Assembly (NCBI RefSeq): GCF_900698845.1
Contig: NZ_LR217692.1
Span: 380,778 to 444,777 of the forward strand
Direction of reading: 5' to 3'
DNA from: Buchnera aphidicola (Cinara cf. splendens/pseudotsugae 3390)
GTDB taxonomy: Bacteria; Pseudomonadota; Gammaproteobacteria; Enterobacterales; Enterobacteriaceae
Length of the DNA stretch: 64,000 nt
Both the position numbers and the translations under genes were made by a program. Within the stretch, counting starts at the first letter, position 1; every line of letters begins with the position of its first letter. Shown here piece by piece: positions 39,760-49,056 of this stretch. The notes under the pieces were generated by a model. That model saw only the letters and a program-made list of their open reading frames with translations. It had not been told where the DNA came from and did no database searches.

Positions 39760-41394
39760 TTACATCCATTTTTTATAAATACTCAGTAATCCTTGAGTAG
39801 AACTATCATATAAATTATTAAATTTTTCTTTTAATAAATCACTAAATATATCATTAGTCACTAGTTTTCCTAGTTCAACACCCCATTGATCAAAACTAAA
39901 AATATTCAAAATAACTCCTTGAACAAATACCTTATGTTCATACAAAGATATCAAAGAACCTAAATTACATGGCGTCAAATTCTTTAACATAATTGAATTA
40001 GTTGGTTTGTTTCCAGGACAATATTTATACGATGTATGTGAACTACAATTTAAATTATTTAAATTAATATTATTATCTATGTTATTTTTGTTACCAAAAG
40101 CTAAAGATCTGGTTTGTGCTAAAAAATTTGATAATAATTTTTTATGATGATCATTAATAGAGTTGTGACTCACAGCTGGAATAATGAAATCACATGGAAT
40201 AAGAGTTGTACCTTGATGCAATAGTTGAAAAAAAGAATGTTGACCATTAGTACCACATTGACCCCAAATAATTGGACTAGTATTCCACGTAACCAAATTA
40301 CCGCTACGATCTATTGATTTTCCATTAGATTCCATATAGCTTTGTTGTAAATATTCAGGAAATGCGTGCATGTATTCATCATAAGGAAATATAGCTTCTG
40401 TTTCTGTTTTAAAAAAATTAGTGTACCACAAACTAATCAAAGCTAAAATAACTGGAATGTTTTGTGATAACTCTTTATTTAAAAAATGTTGATCCATTAT
40501 ATACGCTCCGTACAATAATAATTCAAAATTTTTAAATCCAACAGATAAAGCAATAGATAAACCAGAAGAAGACCATAAAGAATAACGACCTCCTACCCAC
40601 TCCCAAAATTTAAAAATATTTTCATTAATAATACCAAAATTTAATGCTGCGTTTGTATTTTCACATAATGCAAAAAAATGTAGATCAAGATATTGTAAAC
40701 AGTTAGTATGAAAAAGACACCAATTTTTTAAATAATTAGCATTACTTATAGTTTCATCTGTAGTAAAAGATTTTGAAGCAATTAAAAAGATAGTAGTTTC
40801 TAAATTAATTTTTTTTAATATTTCAACAATATTAGTACCATCAATATTAGAAATAAAATGAATTTTTAGATGGTTTTTATAAAATTTTAACGACTCAGTT
40901 ACCATGTAAGGACCGAGATATGAACCACCAATTCCAACATTAACTACATCAGAAATACTTTTTCCTGTATATCCTTTCCAACGACCTTGAATAATAGAAT
41001 CAGAAAAATCTTTTATTTTTTTTAATTCTCTTTTTATATTTATCATAATATTTGTATTGTCTACAATTATCGTATTACTAAATTTACTGCGCAGAGCCGT
41101 ATGTAAAACAGGTCTATTTTCCGTTCTATTAATTCTATGCCCTGTAAACATACTTTGTATAGCATCACTTAAAAAACATTCTTTAGCTAGCATTAATAAA
41201 AGTTGTAAAGTTTGATTAGTTATGCGATTTTTGGAAAAATCTACTAAAATATTATCTTGAAATAAAATAGAATAATTATGGAATCTGTTTTTATCTGTAT
41301 TAAATAGATCATTTATATGAATATTTTTAATATCATGAAAATGATTAGTTAGTTGCTTCCAAGAAAATGTTTTAGTTGGATTGATATTTTTCAT
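39760..41394 (-). CDS. pgi: Glucose-6-phosphate isomerase
   Basis: Interconverts glucose 6-phosphate and fructose 6-phosphate, entry of host sugar into glycolysis. It carries VNVGIGGSYLGPYMVTE, the catalytic Glu in WVGGRYSLWSS, NGQHSFFQLLHQGT with the catalytic His, and the Lys in FDQWGVELGK. ATG 41394 follows AAGGG and matches the family start MKNINPTKTFSW, giving 544 residues. The frame extends 16 codons upstream without homology. Confidence 0.98.
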   Translation of the reverse strand: MKNINPTKTFSWKQLTNHFHDIKNIHINDLFNTDKNRFHNYSILFQDNILVDFSKNRITNQTLQLLLMLAKECFLSDAIQSMFTGHRINRTENRPVLHTALRSKFSNTIIVDNTNIMINIKRELKKIKDFSDSIIQGRWKGYTGKSISDVVNVGIGGSYLGPYMVTESLKFYKNHLKIHFISNIDGTNIVEILKKINLETTIFLIASKSFTTDETISNANYLKNWCLFHTNCLQYLDLHFFALCENTNAALNFGIINENIFKFWEWVGGRYSLWSSSGLSIALSVGFKNFELLLYGAYIMDQHFLNKELSQNIPVILALISLWYTNFFKTETEAIFPYDEYMHAFPEYLQQSYMESNGKSIDRSGNLVTWNTSPIIWGQCGTNGQHSFFQLLHQGTTLIPCDFIIPAVSHNSINDHHKKLLSNFLAQTRSLAFGNKNNIDNNINLNNLNCSSHTSYKYCPGNKPTNSIMLKNLTPCNLGSLISLYEHKVFVQGVILNIFSFDQWGVELGKLVTNDIFSDLLKEKFNNLYDSSTQGLLSIYKKWM

Positions 41395-41553
41395 TCTATC
41401 CCTTATATTATTTAAATTATTATATATCAATATAGTATACATTTAATGTATACATAATTTATTAAATTATTCAAATATAAATATCGTATATCTTTAAATT
41501 ATTAAAAAAGATGTATGTTGTTAATTAACGTACTAAAAGTTTTATAAAAAAAT

Positions 41554-42105
41554 ATGAAAAACAGCAAAAAAAACGAAAAATTAATCTGGATTGATTTAGA
41601 GATGACGGGATTAAATCCTAAAATTCATAAAATCATTGAAATTTCTACTATTATTACAGACAAGTATTTAAATATTTTAGAAATAGGACCTAACATTATA
41701 ATTTTTCAAAAAAAAAAATTTTTGAAAAAAATGAATGATGAAATATTTTGTATACATAAAAATAACGAATTAATTAAAAATATAAACATTAGCAAGGAAA
41801 ACGAAAAGAGCGCTGAAAAAAAAACCTTATTATTTTTGAAAAAATGGATTAAAAAAAAAATTTCCCCTATGTGTGGAAGCACGATATCAACAGATAGAGC
41901 TTTTTTATTATATCATATGCCAAAATTAGAATCATATTTTCATTACAGAAACTTAGATGTTAGTTCAATTAATGAACTAGCTCAACGCTGGAAACCTAAT
42001 ATTTTAAAAAAAATAAAAAAAAAAAAAATTCATCGAGCGCAGGAAGATTTAATAGAATCAATAATAGAATTAAAAATATATAAAAAATATCTATTTTTTA
42101 TGTAA
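41554..42105 (+). CDS. orn: Oligoribonuclease
   Basis: 3'-5' exonuclease that finishes RNA degradation by removing 2-5 nucleotide fragments. The DEDDh motifs IDLEMTGLNPKIHKIIEIST, CGSTISTDRAFL and IHRAQEDLIES are present. It is 183 residues. The next gene is tRNA-Gly, reproducing the E. coli orn-glyV arrangement. Confidence 0.96.
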   Translation: MKNSKKNEKLIWIDLEMTGLNPKIHKIIEISTIITDKYLNILEIGPNIIIFQKKKFLKKMNDEIFCIHKNNELIKNINISKENEKSAEKKTLLFLKKWIKKKISPMCGSTISTDRAFLLYHMPKLESYFHYRNLDVSSINELAQRWKPNILKKIKKKKIHRAQEDLIESIIELKIYKKYLFFM

Positions 42106-42208
42106 AAATAGATATTTTAAAATATATAAAGTATTGTAAATTCTATTTTTATTTAAATAATTCTTGCAAAAAAAAACAATGTTTTATATAATTAAAATAT
42201 AATATATT

Positions 42209-42281
42209 GCGGGAATAGCTCAGCTGGTAGAGCACAACCTTGCCAAGGTTGCGGTCGCGAGTTCAAATCTCGTTTCCCGCT
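42209..42281 (+). tRNA. tRNA-Gly (GCC)
   Basis: Cloverleaf of 73 bases with acceptor GCGGGAA / TTCCCGC, discriminator T as usual for glycine tRNA, anticodon loop TTGCCAA (GCC) and T arm GAGTTCAAATCTC. CCA is not encoded. E. coli has three copies (glyVXY) here; one remains. Confidence 0.97.
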
Positions 42282-42449
42282 CAAAAAAATTTCATAATTT
42301 TTGTAAAAAATACAAAAATACGTTATTAATATTTATTTTTTATGTATAAAGATAAAATATTGTATAAATAAATATTGAACACAGCTAAAAAAATCAAAAT
42401 TTCTTCCAAAAATCATATATTTTTATTAATATCAAAAAACCCTTTAATT

Positions 42450-42659
42450 TTAAATTTCTGATAAATTAAAACGTTTCTGAAATCTTTGTATTCGACCTTT
42501 TGTATTCATACTTCTCTGTTTTCCTGTATAAAATGGATGACATTGTGAACACAAATCAAGTAACATATCTTTCTTTTTAGTAGAAAAAACTGGAATTGTA
42601 TAACCACACGAACAAATAGCAAAAATTTTTTTGTATTCAGGATGAATATTTTTTTTCAT
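42450..42659 (-). CDS. rpmE: 50S ribosomal protein L31 (zinc-binding form)
   Basis: Bridge protein B1b. The 69-residue protein starts MKKNIHPEYKK, with ATG 42659 placed 8 bases after GGAG. It has the four-cysteine zinc site (CSCG and CSQC) and GKQRSMNTKGRIQRFQKRF. The preceding GTG is rejected as start. Isolated between tRNA-Gly and hslV. Confidence 0.96.
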   Translation of the reverse strand: MKKNIHPEYKKIFAICSCGYTIPVFSTKKKDMLLDLCSQCHPFYTGKQRSMNTKGRIQRFQKRFNLSEI

Positions 42660-42760
42660 CACATATTCTCCAAAGAAAAATGTAGTATACTATCTAAAGA
42701 TACCTTTAAATGCAATAATATATTGCATAACATAAAAAAAATCAAAAGTTAATTATTCTA

Positions 42761-42791
42761 AATATTACATATATTATATGTAATATTTTTT
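42761..42791. repeat. 27-base palindrome followed by a T tract, upstream of hslV
   Basis: AATATTACATATA / TATATGTAATATT are perfect 13-base arms around one T (42761-42787), followed by a T run to 42791. The site lies between divergent rpmE and hslV, about 105 bases before hslV. As RNA it resembles an intrinsic terminator without a plus-strand gene before it; as DNA it could be a dyad operator. Confidence 0.45.
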
Positions 42792-42892
42792 AAAATCAAT
42801 ATTAATTGTATAAAATATTTATTAATTTCATAAAAATAACCTTATACATGTAAAATATATATAACTATATTTAATAAGAGATTATGTTATTT

Positions 42893-43423
42893 ATGACTAC
42901 AATACTAAGTGTTCGCGTACATGGAAAAGTAGTAATTGGTGGTGATGGACAAGCTACTTTTGGACATACTGTAATGAAAAGTAATGTAAAAAAAGTTCGT
43001 TCAATTTATAAAGATCAAGTAATTGCGGGTTTTGCTGGAGGAACAGCAGATGCATTCACATTGTTTGAGTTATTTGAAAAAAAGTTAGAAAAATACCAAG
43101 GACAATTACAAAGATCTGCTATAGAATTAGCTAAAGATTGGAGAACTGATAGATTATTGAGAAAATTAGAAGCATTACTAGCTGTAGCTGATAAAAAAAA
43201 TTCTCTTATTATTACTGGAACAGGAGATGTAATACAACCAGAAAATGATGTTATGGCCATCGGTTCAGGCGGAGCATTCGCACAAGCAGCTGCATATGCT
43301 TTAATTAAAAATACAAATTTGAGTGCTTCTACTATAGTAAAAAAAGCCTTAAAAATTGCTGCAAATATTTGTATATATACTAATCAATCATTTACCATAA
43401 AAGAAATATCTTCAGAAACATAA
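42893..43423 (+). CDS. hslV: ATP-dependent protease subunit HslV
   Basis: Proteasome-like peptidase of the HslUV (ClpQY) complex. The catalytic residue is the N-terminal Thr exposed after Met removal. Only ATG 42893 gives MTTILSV with Thr next to Met, so the ATG at 42884 is rejected on functional grounds. It contains [14 protein letters not shown] and [14 protein letters not shown]. It is 176 residues, as in E. coli. hslU follows after 13 bases. Confidence 0.97.
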   Translation: MTTILSVRVHGKVVIGGDGQATFGHTVMKSNVKKVRSIYKDQVIAGFAGGTADAFTLFELFEKKLEKYQGQLQRSAIELAKDWRTDRLLRKLEALLAVADKKNSLIITGTGDVIQPENDVMAIGSGGAFAQAAAYALIKNTNLSASTIVKKALKIAANICIYTNQSFTIKEISSET

Positions 43424-43436
43424 TAAGGAAATATAC

Positions 43437-44774
43437 ATGTCAGCAATGACTCCTCGCAAGATTGTACAAGAATTAAATAAACATATTATTGGACAAGAGA
43501 ATGCTAAACGTGCTGTTGCTATTGCGTTAAGGAACCGTTGGAGAAGAATGCAGTTAAACTCAGAACTACGCCATGAAATAACACCAAAAAATATTCTAAT
43601 GATTGGTCCGACAGGAGTAGGAAAAACAGAAATTGCTCGTAGACTAGCAAAATTAGCTAATGCTCCTTTTATTAAAGTGGAAGCTACTAAATTCACTGAA
43701 GTTGGTTATGTAGGAAAAGAAGTAGATTCAATCATACGGGATTTAACAGAATTAGCAATAAAAATGATTAGAACACAAAATATAAAAAAGAATAAAAAAT
43801 ATGCAAAAAAACGCGCTGAAGAAAAAATTTTAAAAATTTTAGTACCTATGCCAGATGGTAATAAATGGAACGATGAAAAATCTACAGAAAAACCTAAAGA
43901 TACAATAAAAATATTTAAAAAAAAATTACGTAAAGGTGAACTAGATAACAAGGAAATAGAAATACAAATCACTTCAGTTCCTTTAGGAATAGAAATTATG
44001 TCTCCTCCAGGAATGGAAGAATTAACAAATCAACTACAATCTTTGTTCCAAAACTTAGGAGGCAAGAAAAAAAATCTACGTAAACTTAAGATAAAAGATG
44101 CAATGAAATTAATTGTTGAAGAAGAAGCTGCTAAATTAATTAATTTAGAAGAATTAAAAGAAAAAGCAATATATTCTGTAGAACAAAACAGTATAGTATT
44201 TATTGATGAAATTGATAAAATATGCAAACATCGATCTTCTACATCTAATTCAGATGTATCACGAGAAGGTGTTCAAAGGGACCTTTTACCATTAATTGAA
44301 GGATGTACTGTATCTACAAAACACGGTTTTGTAAAAACAGATCACATACTATTCATAGCTTCTGGTGCGTTTCAAACATCCACTCCTTCTGATTTAATCC
44401 CAGAATTACAAGGTAGATTACCAATTCGTGTAGAACTAAATGCATTAACAATAGATGATTTTGAAAGAATCCTTACTGAACCAAATGCATCTATTACTGC
44501 TCAATACATTGCTCTAATAAAAACTGAAGGAGTGGATATTGTTTTCACTAAACAAGGAATCCATAAAATTGCTGAAGCATCATGGAAAATCAATGAATCA
44601 ATGGAAAATATTGGAGCTCGTCGATTGTATACAGTATTAGAAAAGCTAATAGAAGATATTTCGTTTAATTCTAACGAACAATTTGGAAAAAAAATTTATA
44701 TTGATGAAAACTATGTTAGTCTACATTTAGACAAATTAATGGAAAATCAAGATTTAAGTAAATTTATTTTATAA
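43437..44774 (+). CDS. hslU: ATP-dependent protease ATPase subunit HslU
   Basis: AAA+ unfoldase that feeds HslV. Walker [10 protein letters not shown] begins at residue 57, Walker B is [10 protein letters not shown] and the arginine-rich sensor [11 protein letters not shown] is present. The intermediate domain lies between. It is 445 residues (E. coli 443). The C-terminal tail ends DLSKFIL, matching the HslV-activating peptide. Operon with hslV. Confidence 0.98.
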   Translation: MSAMTPRKIVQELNKHIIGQENAKRAVAIALRNRWRRMQLNSELRHEITPKNILMIGPTGVGKTEIARRLAKLANAPFIKVEATKFTEVGYVGKEVDSIIRDLTELAIKMIRTQNIKKNKKYAKKRAEEKILKILVPMPDGNKWNDEKSTEKPKDTIKIFKKKLRKGELDNKEIEIQITSVPLGIEIMSPPGMEELTNQLQSLFQNLGGKKKNLRKLKIKDAMKLIVEEEAAKLINLEELKEKAIYSVEQNSIVFIDEIDKICKHRSSTSNSDVSREGVQRDLLPLIEGCTVSTKHGFVKTDHILFIASGAFQTSTPSDLIPELQGRLPIRVELNALTIDDFERILTEPNASITAQYIALIKTEGVDIVFTKQGIHKIAEASWKINESMENIGARRLYTVLEKLIEDISFNSNEQFGKKIYIDENYVSLHLDKLMENQDLSKFIL

Positions 44775-44832
44775 AAAATACGATAATAAGTATCGTTGAA
44801 AATATTAATTAGTAACTGCTATATTTTATAAA

Positions 44833-44865
44833 AATTGCCTATCTAAAAATTTATGATAGGCAATT
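44833..44865. terminator. Hairpin between converging hslU and zapB
   Basis: A perfect 11-bp stem (AATTGCCTATC / GATAGGCAATT) with an 11-base loop sits between hslU and zapB. A smaller stem (ACGATA 44780-44785 / TATCGT 44791-44796) lies just after the hslU stop. Neither has a strong U tract, but the location suits a bidirectional terminator. Confidence 0.6.
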
Positions 44866-44945
44866 ATAAAACACTACGTGTAGCAAGTTACTACATATTA
44901 ATATTAAAAAAATACAACAATTAAATACATGAAATAAAATTAACA

Positions 44946-45188
44946 TTACTCTAAATCATTTATTTTTTCTAAAAAAGATCTCAGTTTATTTTTCCATTTA
45001 ATCCTTTCTTCTTGTATTATAATATTTTTTTCTTCTATACGTTTTTTTAAAGAATAAAGATTTTTTAATTTTTCTTTTAAGTTTTTATTTTTTAATTTTA
45101 AATTTTTAATTTTTTTTTTTAAAGATAAAATACAATCTACTGATTTTTGTACTTTTATTTCTAAATTAGAGAATATTTCTAAAACCAT
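44946..45188 (-). CDS. zapB: Cell division protein ZapB
   Basis: Coiled-coil protein that stabilises the Z ring together with ZapA. The start MVLEIFSNLEIKVQKSVDCI resembles the ZapB N-terminus, and almost the whole 80-residue protein is a heptad-rich, Lys/Glu/Asn-rich coiled coil. The size equals the family (81 in E. coli). The place between hslVU and fpr is that of E. coli zapB (yiiU). A seven-codon longer frame is rejected. Sequence identity alone is modest; context makes the call. Confidence 0.85.
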   Translation of the reverse strand: MVLEIFSNLEIKVQKSVDCILSLKKKIKNLKLKNKNLKEKLKNLYSLKKRIEEKNIIIQEERIKWKNKLRSFLEKINDLE

Positions 45189-45367
45189 GATGATACCATT
45201 TAAATACAAAATATTTATTAATATAATAAAAAATACATAATATATTAATTATAATAAAATTTATAAGGTATAGATATACAGTATAATATATATAATAATT
45301 TTAAAAAAACAATTTTTAATATTTATATTTCAAAAAATATCATTAATTATATTATATAAAAATAATC

Positions 45368-45451
45368 GTTTTATTTAATAAATTTAACAATTATTTTTAA
45401 TAATCATTACATCAAATTAATGATTATTATAAAAAATTTATTAAATAAAAC
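45368..45451. repeat. 84-base nested palindrome between zapB and fpr
   Basis: The outer arms are 18-base perfect inverted repeats (45368-45385 and 45434-45451). Inside lies an 11-bp stem (AATAATCATTA 45399-45409 / TAATGATTATT 45418-45428) with an 8-base loop. It is in the 328-base divergent region between zapB and fpr, 65 bases before fpr; the rest of that region holds nothing else I recognise. Confidence 0.7.
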
Positions 45452-45516
45452 AGTTATTTTTATATTCTTCTAAACCTAATGTAATATAATAAATTTGTTA
45501 TTATAGAACATACATA

Positions 45517-46278
45517 ATGAAATATTCTGATATGAATCAATGGCTAAATGTTAAAATTATAAAATTAAAAAAATGGAAAAATAACTTATTTTCACTTATT
45601 ATACGTGCTCCTATTAATTCATTTAAAGCAGGACAATTTACAAAATTATCATATATTAATAAAAATAATCAAAGAATCCAACGAGCATATTCTTTTTTAA
45701 ATCCACCTAGTGATCAAAATTTAGAATTCTATATTTTACTAATCAAGAAAGGAAAATTAACACCATATTTATATGATATATACAATTATGAAATTTTCAT
45801 AGCAAAAAATTCATTTGGTTTTTTTACTGTGGAAGAATTACCTAAAAAAGAAAATATTTGGATGATGGCTACTGGAACAGCATTAGGTCCATATTGTTCT
45901 ATATTACAACAAGAAAATATATTAAAAAAATTCAAAAAGATAATCCTAATATACGCTGTTAAATATAGTATAGATTTAAATTATCTAAATATATTTAATA
46001 AAATCCAAAAAAAATATAATAATAAAATTATTATACAAATAATATTAAGTAGAGAAAAAAATAAAAAATATCTATTTGGACGTATACCTGATTTAATCCA
46101 TTCGGGAAAATTAGAACAATGCGTTCAAGAACCATTAAACAAAAAAAAATCTCATATAATGTTATGTGGTAATCCAAATATGATAAAAGATACACAAAAA
46201 ATATTGTTTTCTTTAAAAAAAATGAAAAAACATTTTAGAAGAAAACCAGGACATATAACAAGCGAAAATTATTGGTAA
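45517..46278 (+). CDS. fpr: Ferredoxin/flavodoxin-NADP reductase
   Basis: FAD enzyme moving electrons between NADPH and ferredoxin or flavodoxin. The FAD site RAYSFLN, the NADP site MATGTALGPYCSILQ and MLCGNPNMI, and the C-terminal RRKPGHITSENYW (in E. coli ending HYW) are present. It is 253 residues (E. coli 248). Its likely partner, the [2Fe-2S] ferredoxin, is encoded at 61503. Confidence 0.97.
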   Translation: MKYSDMNQWLNVKIIKLKKWKNNLFSLIIRAPINSFKAGQFTKLSYINKNNQRIQRAYSFLNPPSDQNLEFYILLIKKGKLTPYLYDIYNYEIFIAKNSFGFFTVEELPKKENIWMMATGTALGPYCSILQQENILKKFKKIILIYAVKYSIDLNYLNIFNKIQKKYNNKIIIQIILSREKNKKYLFGRIPDLIHSGKLEQCVQEPLNKKKSHIMLCGNPNMIKDTQKILFSLKKMKKHFRRKPGHITSENYW

Positions 46279-46330
46279 AATTTTTATATTAGTATATAAA
46301 TTATATATATAAATATAGTACAATTTTTTC

Positions 46331-46364
46331 GGAATTGATTCCCATTAAAAAAGGAATCAATTCC
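46331..46364. terminator. Hairpin between fpr and the orphan gene
   Basis: A perfect 12-bp stem (GGAATTGATTCC / GGAATCAATTCC) with a 10-base loop separates two converging genes. It is GC-richer than its surroundings. No U tract follows on either strand, although a T run precedes it on the plus strand. Probably a transcription end or 3' stabilising structure. Confidence 0.65.
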
Positions 46365-46424
46365 AAATACATGCAGTAATACATTAAATAATTTTAATTT
46401 ATATTAATTAAAATATTTATATAA

Positions 46425-47324
46425 TTAACGCACAAAAAATGAATATCTTATTTCTGGATCAGAATTTTTACTAATAATCATAGCAGCACGAACACCATAT
46501 TGATTAATTTCATCAATATTTTCTGAATAAGAAGACTGTAGATCTGCTGTTTTAGTAACTGCTACTTTATACATATCAGGACCAATTTTATCAATTTCAT
46601 ACGCAAAACGTACATTATCAGATACTCGATATTCAACTTCAGGATAACGAGAAATTAAATTATTCCATGCAGCTTCTAGCACTTCAGGATGTACATAAGT
46701 AGAAATTAATTGTTGCTCTTCATAATCTGTGACAGAAGTTTGAAATATATTCATTATATCTGGAGCTTGATTAGAAGGAATTCTGCTACCATTTAAAAAA
46801 ACAGTTTTATTATGGATATTATCTAAAAATTTTTGCTCTAATCTACCAGTTTTAGTTAATTCTTTAAAAGATTGTTGTAATTTTTGTGAGAATAATTCAG
46901 TTTTAGCGGAAAAATTAACAGAATTCAATATATTCCAGTTTATATCAGAATTGTTAAAAATTTCTGGTAAGAAATCTGTAACTCCATCATCTAAACGGTA
47001 ATATTGAGGTGTACTATGAAAATCAGAATTACTTATTGAATTATCAACATGTTCTTCAGATACAGAAGCATTAGGACAATTAAAAATACCATTATCAAAA
47101 TCCATAGACGCACAATCAGAATTTTTACTAGAATCTATGATGTTTTCTTGATCATATTGATTATTAGGAGAAATATGCGCTATATACTCTTGATTAGCGT
47201 TATTAATAATTGTAATATCAACATTTTTGAAATCTTGATTTTTTAACACACTGTTATTATTAACTTGTTTTATAAGTTCTAAGTTAAAATTCACATTAGA
47301 TCTTATTGAAGAAACTGATGACAT
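46425..47324 (-). CDS. Acidic orphan protein, function unknown
   Basis: I do not recognise this 299-residue protein. By my count it has about 41 acidic and 24 basic residues (net about -17), about 12% Asn and under 5% Lys, while its neighbours are very lysine-rich. There is no signal peptide, membrane segment or known motif. Residues 1-110 look Asn/Ser-rich and disordered; 120-299 look folded (KLQQSFKELTKTGRLEQKFL, YRVSDNVRFAYEIDKIGPDM, YGVRAAMIISKNSDPEIRY). A good AAAGGA site lies 10 bases before ATG 47324, and a promoter-like element is at 47631-47659. From memory, early Buchnera genomes listed lineage-specific orphans (yba series) near this locus; I cannot confirm that it is one of them. 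Confidence 0.85.
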   Translation of the reverse strand: MSSVSSIRSNVNFNLELIKQVNNNSVLKNQDFKNVDITIINNANQEYIAHISPNNQYDQENIIDSSKNSDCASMDFDNGIFNCPNASVSEEHVDNSISNSDFHSTPQYYRLDDGVTDFLPEIFNNSDINWNILNSVNFSAKTELFSQKLQQSFKELTKTGRLEQKFLDNIHNKTVFLNGSRIPSNQAPDIMNIFQTSVTDYEEQQLISTYVHPEVLEAAWNNLISRYPEVEYRVSDNVRFAYEIDKIGPDMYKVAVTKTADLQSSYSENIDEINQYGVRAAMIISKNSDPEIRYSFFVR

Positions 47325-47764
47325 AGCATTTCTATCCTTTTCTATTTATTAAACATAACATATTAATAAAATTAATTTATAAAAATGTTTTTTAAAAACT
47401 AAAAATCACAAAAAATAAAATAAATTATATTAAATTCTTGTTATAAAAAACTATAATATAAGAAAATATATTTAAATATATGTTTAAGAATTAAAATATT
47501 TATTATATATTTTTAATATTTCACAAAACAATAATCAAAAAATTTAATAATATATAAATTATACTTTATATTAAAAAATCAATAAAAATTTTTGCACATA
47601 AAAAATTTTTATATATAATCTTATGTTCCTTATATACTGCACAATATAGGAAAAGTCAAACAATAAATGCATTTCATGCAAAAAAAAATAAAAAAGTTAA
47701 TTTTTTATAGAGAATTCATATAAAAATTTATGTAAATATAAAAAAATTATAATATTAAGTTTAA
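47325..47764. other. Gene-free region upstream of the orphan gene
   Basis: 440 bases without a credible coding frame or RNA gene. It contains the promoter-like element at 47631-47659 and a small dyad (TGCA-TTTCA-TGCA near 47668-47680) followed by nine A. The remaining sequence is nearly pure A/T. It would form a leader of about 300 bases for the orphan gene. Confidence 0.5.
47631..47659 (-). promoter_or_regulatory. Sigma-70-like promoter upstream of the orphan gene
   Basis: On the minus strand TTGACT (47659-47654) is separated by exactly 17 bases from TATATA (47636-47631). The spacer and -35 contain G and C in an otherwise A/T region, so the match is better than background. Transcription would start near 47624 and reach the orphan gene after about 300 bases. 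Confidence 0.5.
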
Positions 47765-48612
47765 CTAAAATGTAATCATACCGTCATATACATGCACAGC
47801 TTCTCCTGACATATATAAAGAATGTCCTGATAAACCACTCCAAGAAATTGTTAGTTGACCATACAATAGAGTAACAGTAACTTTATTAGATAATATTTTG
47901 TTTCTTATACCAACAGCAACAGCTGCACATGCTCCACTACCACAAGCATATGTTTCACCAACATGTCGTTCATATACTCGTAATAATATTTTTTTTTTAG
48001 ATATTATTTGCATAAAACCAACATTAATACCTTCTGGAAAACAACTATGTGTAGATAATTCACCACCAATTTTTTTAACATCTACATTTTTTACATCATC
48101 TACTTGAATGATACAATGAGGATTACCAATAGTAACTACATAAATCAAATAATTTATTCCATAAATAATTATAGAATAACTTGATTGTTCAGAAGTACAT
48201 AAAAAAGGAATATTCTTTGGAGTAAAAATAGGTTCACCCATATCTATTTTAAAAATATTATTTTTTACATGCTCTAAAAATAGATATCTATTTTTCGTGC
48301 TAACACAAATTTTTTTTTTACTAATTTTTTTCTTTAAAAATAAATAATATGCAATACATCTAGCTCCATTACCACATTGTTCAACTTCTACACCATTAGA
48401 ATTAAAAATTCTATAATAAAAACTAGCTCGCGTACAAGTTGGACGCTGAAGAACTAAAAGTTGATCAAAACCAATACCTAAATACCTATCTGACCATTTT
48501 TTTATTAATTGTGGTGAAAAAAAAAATCATGTTGTGTAGAATCAATTAAAACAAAATCATTTCCTAAACCATGCATTTTCGAAAAAAAAACAACATTTTT
48601 TTTTAAAAACAT
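47765..48612 (-). pseudogene. dapF: Diaminopimelate epimerase, frame broken in an A10/T10 tract
   Basis: Converts LL- to meso-diaminopimelate for lysine and peptidoglycan. From ATG 48612 (after GAGGAA) the frame reads SKMHGLGNDFVLIDSTQHDFFF and then stops because of a T10 run (plus-strand A10 at 48517-48526). One base more or two fewer joins it to the rest: SPQLIKKW, GIGFDQLL, the first catalytic Cys in QCGNGARC, and from 48241 NMGEP-like DMGEP, NPHCIIQVDDV and the second catalytic Cys in TYACGSGACAAVAVGI. All else looks conserved over about 282 residues. Either a recent frameshift, a slippage-rescued gene or a sequence error. Confidence 0.85.
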
Positions 48613-48696
48613 ATTAAAATTCCTCATTTAAAAAATAAATGTTATAATTAAATTTTTAAAAATTATTCATTAAAAATAATCTATATTAGGTATAAT

Positions 48697-49032
48697 ATGC
48701 GTGATATTTTATTTCATAAAAAAATCAAAAAAACACTGTTAAGAATAGAAGAAATTTTGAGTAAAAACAACAAGAAAATAGATATTGATTATTTATTATT
48801 AGATAATATGCTGGAAATTACATTTTTTAACAATAAAAAAATAATCATTACATCACAAATATTTCTAAAACAATTATGGATAGCTACATCTAGTCAAGGA
48901 TATCACTTATTATATAAAAAAAGAACTTGGATATGTATACGTTCAAACCAAACAATAAATAAAATTTTAAAAAAAGAATTTTTAATACAGACTAATTACT
49001 TATTTAAGTTTAATACTTTAAATGATATTTAA
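48697..49032 (+). CDS. cyaY: Frataxin-like protein CyaY
   Basis: Iron-binding regulator of IscS-dependent Fe-S cluster assembly. It matches CyaY in MLEITFFNNKKIIITSQIFL, KQLWIATSSQGYHLLYK and TWICIRSNQTI. It is 111 residues. The acidic first helix of bacterial frataxin is weakly acidic here (RIEEILSKNNKKIDIDY), so iron affinity may be reduced. Divergent from dapF, as in E. coli. Confidence 0.92.
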   Translation: MRDILFHKKIKKTLLRIEEILSKNNKKIDIDYLLLDNMLEITFFNNKKIIITSQIFLKQLWIATSSQGYHLLYKKRTWICIRSNQTINKILKKEFLIQTNYLFKFNTLNDI

Positions 49033-49056
49033 AAAAAATTTTTTATTTCTTTATTA

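Noticed and set aside
43706..44227. Minus-strand open frames inside hslU
   Set aside because: Antisense to the conserved HslU intermediate domain, hydrophobic by complementarity, no start signals.
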